From BB31 sp964582525 (lineage in GTDB: Bacteria; Pseudomonadota; Gammaproteobacteria; Beggiatoales; Beggiatoaceae): a stretch of 11,105 bases of DNA. Location: contig CAZOSP010000110.1 of the NCBI GenBank assembly GCA_964582525.1, positions 1 through 11,105 on the forward strand. Reading direction: 5' to 3'. Positions 6,097 through 11,074 of the stretch are shown here, piece after piece; within the stretch, counting starts at the first letter, position 1, and each line of letters starts with the position of its first letter. The notes under the pieces are model-generated. The model did no database searches. It was given only the letters and a program-made list of their open reading frames with translations, and was not told the DNA's origin. The position numbers and the translations under genes were made by a program.

Positions 6097-9000
6097 TCAC
6101 TGTCCGCCTCGCACCAGCCGAACATGGTTGTCGTAGTCACGGTCGTCGGGGTTGACGTAACCATAGTGGAAATCCACGTACCACGCGTAACGAGAATTGC
6201 CCTCCAAGGGCGAACTTGACCAGACAGTTTTACTCGGCGCATTGGGAAACACACTTTGCACCAGCGTGGGGTGTTGATAATCCCCATCGCACTCAAAATC
6301 ATCTGGAAAGTCATTTATGGCATCGGAATTAAAATTAAAATAAGCCGGCTCGCCACTGCTGCAATACACCAGTGTGCGCAATTCCTCAATGCTTGGAATC
6401 CGCCAATCGCTATAACCAGCAAAGTTCGCGCTTAGTTGTCGCGCTTCTTCCCAGACAAATTCTTTTGCCTCGCCCGAACAGGTACTGCCGGTCCAGATAC
6501 TGCCGGTCCAGGTTTGTCCGACTGAGCAACGCATCCACAGCAAGTTGGTTTCAGTATCTAAGGCGGTGCCATTGGCGTAGGCAGTGAATTTCTTGTCTGC
6601 TTGGCGTTTTATTTGGCTGACGAAGTCAGCCAGAAATACCGCCGCCGCGCCTGTGACTAACACCAAGCTGAGGACAAGCGCGAGTTTCCAGTGGGGTTTC
6701 AAGGCATTTTTCTCGATCCGAATCACCACCGTATCAGCAATTTGGTCGTGTAAACACTGACGCGATGCTCGAAAAATAAGCAACAGATTAACCAAGGCGA
6801 TGATTTGCCCAATAATTGGAATCATCGAAAGTGCGTAAATTGGTAAATCTCGCATGAAAAGGATACGTCGTAAACCGCAACGACTGCCATCGGTGCGAAT
6901 GATTTTAACGCCAAGTATGCGCTTGCCGATACTCTGCCCGTAGCGGTATAACCAAATGAGATTGAGAATAAAAATCCCCAGCGGCACAACAAATATCAAT
7001 AATGGAAACAGAAGAATCAACAAAAGACTGTTAGTATTACCGTCTTGCATAGTATTACCGTCTTGCATCATCATGTTTTGTGTATTTTCCACGCCCTGCG
7101 TAAGAATAAGAATGACAAAAAGCAGTAGCATGGGCGACAGGTAAATGAAAAAATTTAACAGTGCCGCGCCTAAACGCTGTCCACGTCCTGCCAATTCATA
7201 ATTTTCTAGTTTGTTTTCCACTTTAGTGGGCTTTTCAAGATACACGACAGATGTGCCAATCAAACGGTCGTGCAAACATTGACGTGAACTGCTGAAAATG
7301 AATAAAAAATCAATTAAGAGTATCAACGCGCTAAGGAATGTCGCCGTGAATATATTTAAGACAAAGAACGGCACAGCAATCAACAAATAAAGCGGCAAGG
7401 CGCGCATGAATACAGCGCACAATAGCCCGCAATGTTCGCCATTTTTACGCATCACTTTAATGCCCAATATGCGTTTGCCAATGGTTTGTCCATAGCGGTG
7501 CAGCCGTATCAGATTCATAACAATGATGGCCAACAAACTGACGAACAAGAAAAGCATAAAACCGCTCATCCACATATCGAAAATATCGCTGCCGGGGATA
7601 GACCGGGGATCGTAAAAAAACCTCGGCACCCTGTCAAAGCCGTATAGGTGGCTGATGAGGAAAATTATCATAATTAATACCAGCAGCACCGGTATAAAAA
7701 ACACCAGAATATCTAGCATTACCGCCCCTAAACGATTCATCGGGCTGGCCAGAAAATCGTTAGATTTGCTAAACATGGCTTCAATATGCGCCGATAACGC
7801 ATTTTTCTCCTGCATAACCTCAGTTTTCGCGAATATGTGGCGACTCCCATCAGGATTAACGATTTTTATACCGACGAGCCGTTTGCCTATGGTCTGTCCA
7901 TAGCGGTACAGCCAGATTAGATTGATTATGACGAGAGATAGGTAGCTAAGAAAGAGTCCCGCAAAAATCAGAATACCAAAGGTGGAGCGTCCCATTTCGC
8001 GCAACACCACATCAAAGCCATACATCAGTGTTAAAAGCACTAGCCTAACCGCGTCCCCCGGACTATAGACGATAATAGCGAGTATGAACAGAAGCAGAGG
8101 CACCAAAAAAATTAATACATCCAAAACCACCGCTTTAAGGCGCATCAAGCGGGTAGCAGCTTGACCGTCGTTACTGACGGTATTAAATTCTTTTACTGGA
8201 TCGACTTTAGTGTCTAAATTCTGTGGCTCTGCCTGCGCGACTGGTGTTTGGGCTTTGATACGCGCCCATAACACATTTTTCTCCTGCGCAACTTGGATTT
8301 TCGCCCGCATGTTATGCAGATATTGTTGTAAGTTTTGCGAAAACGCATTTTTCTCCTGCACAATTTGGGTTTTCGCCAACATGTCATGCAGACAGCGTTG
8401 TGAGTTTTGCAAAATAAACAGGTTATCTAACAAAGGAATCAGCAGGGCTAAAGGACCGAAAAGAATAAAGAATAGTAGCGTGATTGCAAAAATCAACCCG
8501 AATCGCATCAAGACAATACGTGCTATATCACAACGACTCCCATCAGTATTAAGGATTTTTATACCGATGAATCGTTTGCCTATGGTCTGTCCATAGCGGT
8601 GCAGCCAGATTAGATTGATTATGACGAGAAATAGGCAGACGGCAAGAAAGAGTCCCGCAAAAACCAGAAGACTAAAGCTAGAACCTGTCGCACTTTGTAT
8701 TTCTTGCAACACCACATCAAAGCCATACATCAGTGTTATAAACACTATCATAACCGCGCCCCGCGGGCCATAGACGATAGCAGCGGGTATGAGCAGAATA
8801 AGCAGAGGCACAAAAAAAACCAACCCATCCAAAACCACCGCTTTAAGGCGCATCAAGCGGGTAGCGGGTTGACCGTCGGTACTGGATTCTTTTACTGCAT
8901 CGGTTTTAGCGTCTAAATTCGGTGGCTCTGCCTGCGCGACTGGCGTTTGGGCTGAAGCTTGGGACTTACTTTTAAGCGGGATGATTTGTTCAGGGTCGGA

Positions 9001-9345
9001 GGGGGTTTTATCTGGATGTTGTAATTGTTCGTCATAAGCACGGCATTTTTCTGTATCGGATAATACTTCAATTGCCTGTTTAATCTGCTGAATCTGTTGT
9101 TTAATAGCAACTTTAATGCTACCTAATGAGGCGGTTGGCGATACGCGTAGCATACTGTAATAATTATCTAACTCGGTTCCTGATTGAAGTGGAAGGTTGT
9201 TGTCATAAGCTGCTCTTTGGTCGGGGTCGGATAAAACAGTATAGATTTTTTTGAGTTGATTTAATTGTTTTTGTGCGGCGTACTTGATGTCTGCTGGCGT
9301 TGCGGCGGGCGCAATGTTTAGCAGACGATAATAATCTTGCTTCAT
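6097..9345 (-). CDS. Large membrane protein: two HPD-less J-like modules, four RDD modules, Lcl/DUF1566 domain
   Basis: A 1082-residue protein of unknown function. Two tandem J-like modules (4-51 and 61-108) keep the YYxLL start and the VLSDxxxRAYD end of a DnaJ domain but lack the HPD loop between. A linker leads to four RDD membrane modules: RDD1 (about 161-323), RDD2 (397-505, missing its last membrane segment), RDD3 (536-705) and RDD4 (720-880). Each carries the RYGQ(T/S)IGKR(x)xGxK signature. RDD4 has Asn (731, 853) where the family has its two Asp. A further membrane segment (about 887-906) precedes an Lcl/DUF1566 domain (918-1082) with LLWMRCSVGQTW, GYSDWRIPSIEELRTLV and a final VRLVRGGQ. 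The ATG at 9345 is chosen over the TTG at 9360 because GGAG (9355-9358) is correctly spaced for it. Such large mosaics fit a surface or envelope role, which is inference only. Confidence 0.85.
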   Translation of the reverse strand: MKQDYYRLLNIAPAATPADIKYAAQKQLNQLKKIYTVLSDPDQRAAYDNNLPLQSGTELDNYYSMLRVSPTASLGSIKVAIKQQIQQIKQAIEVLSDTEKCRAYDEQLQHPDKTPSDPEQIIPLKSKSQASAQTPVAQAEPPNLDAKTDAVKESSTDGQPATRLMRLKAVVLDGLVFFVPLLILLIPAAIVYGPRGAVMIVFITLMYGFDVVLQEIQSATGSSFSLLVFAGLFLAVCLFLVIINLIWLHRYGQTIGKRFIGIKILNTDGSRCDIARIVLMRFGLIFAITLLFFILFGPLALLIPLLDNLFILQNSQRCLHDMLAKTQIVQEKNAFSQNLQQYLHNMRAKIQVAQEKNVLWARIKAQTPVAQAEPQNLDTKVDPVKEFNTVSNDGQAATRLMRLKAVVLDVLIFLVPLLLFILAIIVYSPGDAVRLVLLTLMYGFDVVLREMGRSTFGILIFAGLFLSYLSLVIINLIWLYRYGQTIGKRLVGIKIVNPDGSRHIFAKTEVMQEKNALSAHIEAMFSKSNDFLASPMNRLGAVMLDILVFFIPVLLVLIMIIFLISHLYGFDRVPRFFYDPRSIPGSDIFDMWMSGFMLFLFVSLLAIIVMNLIRLHRYGQTIGKRILGIKVMRKNGEHCGLLCAVFMRALPLYLLIAVPFFVLNIFTATFLSALILLIDFLFIFSSSRQCLHDRLIGTSVVYLEKPTKVENKLENYELAGRGQRLGAALLNFFIYLSPMLLLFVILILTQGVENTQNMMMQDGNTMQDGNTNSLLLILLFPLLIFVVPLGIFILNLIWLYRYGQSIGKRILGVKIIRTDGSRCGLRRILFMRDLPIYALSMIPIIGQIIALVNLLLIFRASRQCLHDQIADTVVIRIEKNALKPHWKLALVLSLVLVTGAAAVFLADFVSQIKRQADKKFTAYANGTALDTETNLLWMRCSVGQTWTGSIWTGSTCSGEAKEFVWEEARQLSANFAGYSDWRIPSIEELRTLVYCSSGEPAYFNFNSDAINDFPDDFECDGDYQHPTLVQSVFPNAPSKTVWSSSPLEGNSRYAWYVDFHYGYVNPDDRDYDNHVRLVRGGQ
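6483..6511 (-). repeat. 15-bp tandem duplication in the Lcl domain
   Basis: TACTGCCGGTCCAG occurs twice, at 6483-6496 and 6498-6511, with a 15-base period. In the protein this gives TWTGSIWTGSTC (about 945-956), a five-residue repeat in the loop between the conserved LLWMRCSVGQ and the rest of the domain. It keeps frame, as expected for replication slippage. Confidence 0.8.
7033..7068 (-). repeat. Perfect 18-bp tandem duplication in RDD4
   Basis: AGTATTACCGTCTTGCAT is present twice back to back (7033-7050, 7051-7068). It encodes the repeated MQDGNT (about 760-771) in the loop between the first and second membrane segments of RDD4. Exact identity suggests a recent event. Confidence 0.9.
7840..8241 (-). 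repeat. Internal long repeat, copy 2 (linker plus RDD2)
   Basis: This segment (protein about 369-502) repeats 8533-8940 at high DNA identity, including long exact runs such as the CGCTTTAAGGCGCATCAAGC segment at both places. The period is about 708 bases within the RDD part (236 codons). It encodes the linker VAQAEPxNLD and the first two thirds of an RDD module. It stops just after DGSR and jumps to FAKTEVMQEKNAL, so the last membrane segment is absent. Confidence 0.85.
8254..8397 (-). repeat. 72-bp tandem duplication coding a helical linker
   Basis: Two consecutive 72-base units (8326-8397 and 8254-8325) encode RCLHDMLAKTQIVQEKNAFS and QYLHNMRAKIQVAQEKNVLW. They share the pattern LHxMxAKxQxxQEKN. 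A third partial copy (FAKTEVMQEKNAL) follows RDD2 near 7805-7833. The units are charged and helical and lie between RDD1 and RDD2. Confidence 0.85.
8533..8940 (-). repeat. Internal long repeat, copy 1 (linker plus RDD1)
   Basis: Counterpart of the repeat at 7840-8241, encoding protein residues about 136-271 (VAQAEPPNLD linker through DGSR of RDD1). Unlike the second copy, this RDD module goes on to its final membrane segment and LLDNLF (Asp 307). Confidence 0.85.
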
Positions 9346-9354
9346 GGGTAAATT

Positions 9355-9358
9355 CTCC
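9355..9358 (-). promoter_or_regulatory. Ribosome binding site of the RDD protein (decides the start)
   Basis: On the minus strand GGAG lies nine bases before the ATG at 9345. The in-frame TTG at 9360 overlaps this site and has no ribosome site of its own. Confidence 0.65.
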
Positions 9359-9407
9359 AATCTATAAGAACAGCATTTCTAAAAACCTAACGAAGTGAAT
9401 AAAAACC

Positions 9408-9413
9408 ATTATA
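9408..9413 (-). promoter_or_regulatory. -10 box of the RDD gene promoter
   Basis: On the minus strand the exact consensus TATAAT lies about 63 bases before the ATG at 9345. The best -35 candidate, TTCACA, is 20 bases upstream of it, longer than ideal, so the -35 is weak or activator-assisted. No other regulator site is recognised. Confidence 0.5.
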
Positions 9414-9485
9414 GCCTACAAGCGTACTGATTATGTGAAGCATCGAGAAATACGCAGCTTTTTTTCACTCGCGGCTCGCGGGTCA

Positions 9486-9560
9486 AGGTTTGTAACCCGA
9501 ACGTTTTGATTATCCTTGCAATTATGTAAAATGTTTGGGTGTAGATTACAAACCTACACC
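9486..9560. repeat. Hairpin-forming dispersed-repeat-like element
   Basis: GGTGTAG (9538-9544) and CTACACC (9554-9560) form a perfect 7-bp stem with a 9-base loop. AGGTTTGTAA (9486-9495) is also perfectly complementary to TTACAAACCT (9546-9555), so two mutually exclusive hairpins are possible. A small CGCG-GCT-CGCG palindrome (9470-9480) and a GTAGGGTGCATAAGTG stretch (minus, about 9580-9595) lie nearby. This looks like dispersed REP-type intergenic repeats of environmental proteobacteria; family membership is inferred. No gene is seen in 9346-9618. Confidence 0.5.
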
Positions 9561-9600
9561 TGCCCCGTGTATGGCGTTTCACTTATGCACCCTACGCTTG

Positions 9601-9788
9601 CTGTAAAGCTGTATTCTCTCATGATCCTAACTCCAGTAATTGAATACCTATTTTTTGCGCTGCCACTTTTAGTCCTTTGTCTAAAGTAAGCAGAGGGCTA
9701 TTTGTTTGTTGAGTACATTGAATAAGGTAGGCATCGTATGCGTAGATATTTAAAGTGTGAGATATTTCTATGGTTTGTTCAAGTGGAA
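9601..9788. repeat. 188-bp direct repeat, left copy
   Basis: This stretch is identical base for base to 10802-10989. It holds the C-terminal part of a PIN-domain toxin and the first seven codons of the antitoxin that overlaps its end. The left edge abuts the hairpin-rich spacer; the right edge stops four bases short of the yoeB terminator. Confidence 0.95.
9619..9788 (-). pseudogene. PIN-domain (VapC-like) toxin fragment, C-terminal part
   Basis: The minus strand encodes PLEQTIEISHTLNIYAYDAY and then LLTLDKGLKVAAQKIG, ending LLELGS and TGA. The YDAYL and LTLD motifs are the C-terminal acidic positions of PIN-domain ribonucleases. The N-terminal half, with the first catalytic aspartate, is missing: upstream the frame runs straight into the U-tract of the neighbouring terminator. 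A GTG at 9807 could open a 62-codon frame (MLAFFVIPLEQ...), but it lies inside the terminator and has no properly spaced ribosome site. The following ATG of a Phd-like antitoxin (MREYSFT) is cut off after seven codons at 9601. This is a dead copy of the locus at 10600-11074. Confidence 0.75.
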
Positions 9789-9792
9789 TTAC

Positions 9793-9829
9793 AAAAAAAG
9801 CAAGCACTCCCGAAAGGTTTGAGAGGCTT
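9793..9829. repeat. 37-bp direct repeat, left copy (terminator core)
   Basis: Identical to 10484-10520, separated by 691 bases (start to start). Together the two copies bracket the yefM-yoeB module. The unit starts with seven A and contains GCAAGCACTCCCGAAAGG. Confidence 0.9.
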
Positions 9830-9833
9830 GCTT
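9793..9833 (-). terminator. Intrinsic terminator of the yefM-yoeB operon
   Basis: On the minus strand AAGCAAGC (9826-9833) pairs with GCTTGCTT (9798-9805), with inner CTC/GAG pairing, followed directly by a run of seven T. It lies 21 bases after the yoeB stop. The opposite strand has no T-run on the other side, so it works for minus-strand transcripts only. Confidence 0.85.
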
Positions 9834-9854
9834 CTCAAAATAACAACGAGCTAA

Positions 9855-10109
9855 TCAGTAATGATTTTTACATGAAATAATGCGTAGTACATTATCTTCG
9901 ACCACATAGACTAAGCGATTGACATTATCAATATGGCGCGACCAGCAACCAGTTAAATCATGTTTTAGTGGCTCAGGTTTTCCAATACCATTAAACGGGT
10001 CTCGCGTTATCTCGATTATTAATTTTGATATGCGTTGGAAAACTTTTTTGTCAGTCCGCGCCCATTCGTTATATTCTTCAAACGCTTGGCTTTCAAAGAG
10101 AATTTGCAT
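9855..10109 (-). CDS. yoeB: YoeB-family mRNA interferase toxin
   Basis: Toxin of a type II toxin-antitoxin pair; YoeB cleaves mRNA in the ribosomal A site. The 84-residue protein has exactly the length of E. coli YoeB and keeps its landmarks: GKPEPLKHDLTGCWSRHI (43-60), NRLVYVVEDN (64-73) and the C-terminal HY. The catalytic set Glu46, Arg65, His83 and Tyr84 falls at the same numbers as in E. coli; the second Arg of WSRR is His here (59). The start ATG lies 17 bases inside the end of the antitoxin gene, so the two are translationally coupled; no strong ribosome site is seen. It appears fully intact. Confidence 0.95.
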   Translation of the reverse strand: MQILFESQAFEEYNEWARTDKKVFQRISKLIIEITRDPFNGIGKPEPLKHDLTGCWSRHIDNVNRLVYVVEDNVLRIISCKNHY

Positions 10110-10335
10110 TTTTTTCTATCGCAGCAGGATCAACTTCTACCCATGTTTTACTGTTGAGAGCTGTTAGTAATTTAGCGCGATTAGCAGGGTGACGTAGTAA
10201 AAATGCTGTTTCATCACTATCCTCTTCTGCATCGTGGACAATAATGCTTATCGTTAAGCCTTCATGCAGTTGCTTTAATTTATCCACAAAGTCATGGGTT
10301 AATTCATTTGGCTTTAAACTATATGCCGCTTTCAT
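10093..10335 (-). CDS. YefM-type antitoxin with an atypical N-terminus
   Basis: Antitoxin partner of the YoeB toxin that it overlaps. The 80-residue protein contains DETAFLLRHPANRAKLLTAL (41-60), which closely matches the toxin-binding region of YefM (ETAYLLRSPANAKRLLESI in E. coli). The first 40 residues (MKAAYSLKPNELTHDFVDKL...) do not look like the Phd/YefM DNA-binding fold, and there is an extra C-terminal tail of about 20 residues. The ATG is well supported by AGGGTG five bases upstream (10341-10346). Upstream lie several perfect palindromes that could be operators for the antitoxin or the complex. The toxin-binding part is confident by its partner; the mode of DNA binding is unknown. 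Confidence 0.85.
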   Translation of the reverse strand: MKAAYSLKPNELTHDFVDKLKQLHEGLTISIIVHDAEEDSDETAFLLRHPANRAKLLTALNSKTWVEVDPAAIEKNANSL

Positions 10336-10360
10336 AGTGACACCCTAAAGTTGTTTTTGG

Positions 10361-10435
10361 TAGCAAGTGAACTTTGTTGCTATGTTCACTCTTGAAGCTG
10401 AGCTTCTTGTGCATACACTACATAAGCTAAGCTTG
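10361..10435. promoter_or_regulatory. Cluster of palindromes upstream of the yefM-like gene (candidate operators)
   Basis: Within 75 bases there are four perfect inverted repeats: TAGCAA/TTGCTA (10361-10366, 10377-10382), AGTGAAC/GTTCACT (10366-10372, 10384-10390), GAAGCT-G-AGCTTC (10394-10406) and AAGCT-A-AGCTT (10424-10434). The last two share the core AAGCTNAGCTT and are centred 29 bases apart. Position, just ahead of an autoregulated type of operon, suggests operator sites; binding is inferred. I could not place a convincing promoter here. 10441-10483 is AT-rich with small TATTAT/ATAATA and ATTAAA/TTTAAT repeats and no gene. Confidence 0.45.
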
Positions 10436-10483
10436 GTAGCGAGATATTATCAAATAATAGTATTAAATTGGTATTTAATGTAT

Positions 10484-10520
10484 AAAAAAAGCAAGCACTC
10501 CCGAAAGGTTTGAGAGGCTT
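10484..10520. repeat. 37-bp direct repeat, right copy (weakened terminator)
   Basis: Same 37 bases as 9793-9829. Here the sequence to the right is ACAATT rather than GCTTC, so only four of the eight outer stem pairs remain and the minus-strand terminator would be weak. It lies downstream of the broken Phd-like antitoxin gene. Confidence 0.9.
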
Positions 10521-10599
10521 ACAATTCATCATCTATCCACTCAGCCATTTTAGTTGGGTGAGGAGGGTGCTGGCTTTGTCGTTGCGTTAACTGTGTTTC

Positions 10600-10823
10600 T
10601 TAATATTGCCTCTCTCGTCCTTCTCGTATGACATCTACGATTTCGGATGAGTTTAAATTTAGATTAATCCCTTCAACATCGAGAGGTGTTTTTTTTACAA
10701 CAGCAGGCTTAATAAAAAAAGCTTCACCGTTTCTTTTTTTATGCAAACAACACCTTCTTTTTTTGTTTCTTCTAATATTGCAGCAAAATTTTGACGGGCT
10801 TCTGTAAAGCTGTATTCTCTCAT
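10600..10823 (-). pseudogene. Phd/YefM-like antitoxin, broken by a one-base frameshift
   Basis: From ATG at 10823 the frame reads MREYSFTEARQNFAAILEET, KKEGVVCIKK, then shifts. Adding one A to the seven-A run (10734-10740) restores RNGEAFFIKPAVVKKTPLDV and EGINLNLNSSEIVDVIREGR-ERQY, ending at TAA (10600-10602). The gene spans 224 bases, exactly one short of 75 codons, which supports a single deletion. The protein resembles Phd/YefM-type antitoxins that go with PIN toxins (74 residues restored). Its ATG overlaps the TGA of the PIN gene (ATGA), so here the toxin frame comes first. The next codons after TAA stay open for 26 codons (ETQLTQRQ...MAEWIDDEL). Either it is a pseudogene or the slippery A run is a frameshift site or sequencing error. 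Confidence 0.7.
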
Positions 10824-10989
10824 GATCCTAACTCCAGTAATTGAATACCTATTTTTTGCGCTGCCACTTTTAGTCCTTTGTCTAAAGTAAGCAGAGGGCT
10901 ATTTGTTTGTTGAGTACATTGAATAAGGTAGGCATCGTATGCGTAGATATTTAAAGTGTGAGATATTTCTATGGTTTGTTCAAGTGGAA
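10802..10989. repeat. 188-bp direct repeat, right copy
   Basis: Exact copy of 9601-9788, 1201 bases away. Here it sits in its longer original context, continuing into more PIN codons on one side and into the rest of the Phd-like gene on the other, so this copy is the likely source. Confidence 0.95.
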
Positions 10990-11074
10990 CATCTATAAAT
11001 TTTATTGGTATTTTTCGATATACAGAAAGGGCTAGTTTTGCTTGTTCAATACTGAGAACTCCGAAAAACTTTTT
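10820..11074 (-). pseudogene. PIN-domain (VapC-like) toxin, partial
   Basis: The minus strand gives 84 codons open to a TAA at 11075-11077: KKFFGVLSIEQAKLALSVYR, KIPIKFIDVPLEQ, then the same LNIYAYDAYLIQC, LLTLDKGLKVAAQKIGIQLL and TGA as the left copy. Helical SIEQAKLALSVYRKIPI followed by FIDVPLE and YDAYL is typical of VapC-type PIN ribonucleases. The first catalytic aspartate and about the first 40-60 residues are not found: the in-frame TAA lies at a seven-A run (11070-11076), and no other frame up to the window end gives a clear PIN start. A homopolymer frameshift plus loss of the N-terminus is likely, but the window ends at 11105, so the missing part may lie beyond. Confidence 0.7.

Noticed and set aside
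5940..6314. Minus-strand 124-codon open frame across the end of the RDD gene
   Set aside because: Its first half is an out-of-frame reading of the Lcl domain codons, and it has no recognisable protein features; the better coding reading after 6097 is the in-frame one.
9486..9600. CRISPR repeats or array
   Set aside because: The repeats are inverted and irregular, with no regular spacing and no cas genes in the window.
9619..9807. Left PIN fragment as a small intact 62-codon gene
   Set aside because: Its GTG start lies inside the yoeB terminator, the ribosome site is too close, and the PIN N-terminal catalytic part is absent.
9793..10520. Integron gene cassette with attC sites around yefM-yoeB
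   Set aside because: The repeated 37-bp element makes a hairpin but has no convincing RYYYAAC/GTTRRRY core pair, and it behaves as a minus-strand terminator with a T-run.
10521..10599. Separate small gene encoding ETQLTQRQ...MAEWIDDEL
   Set aside because: It has no start with a ribosome site and is just the open stretch following the TAA of the broken antitoxin; the 74-residue restored antitoxin already has family length.
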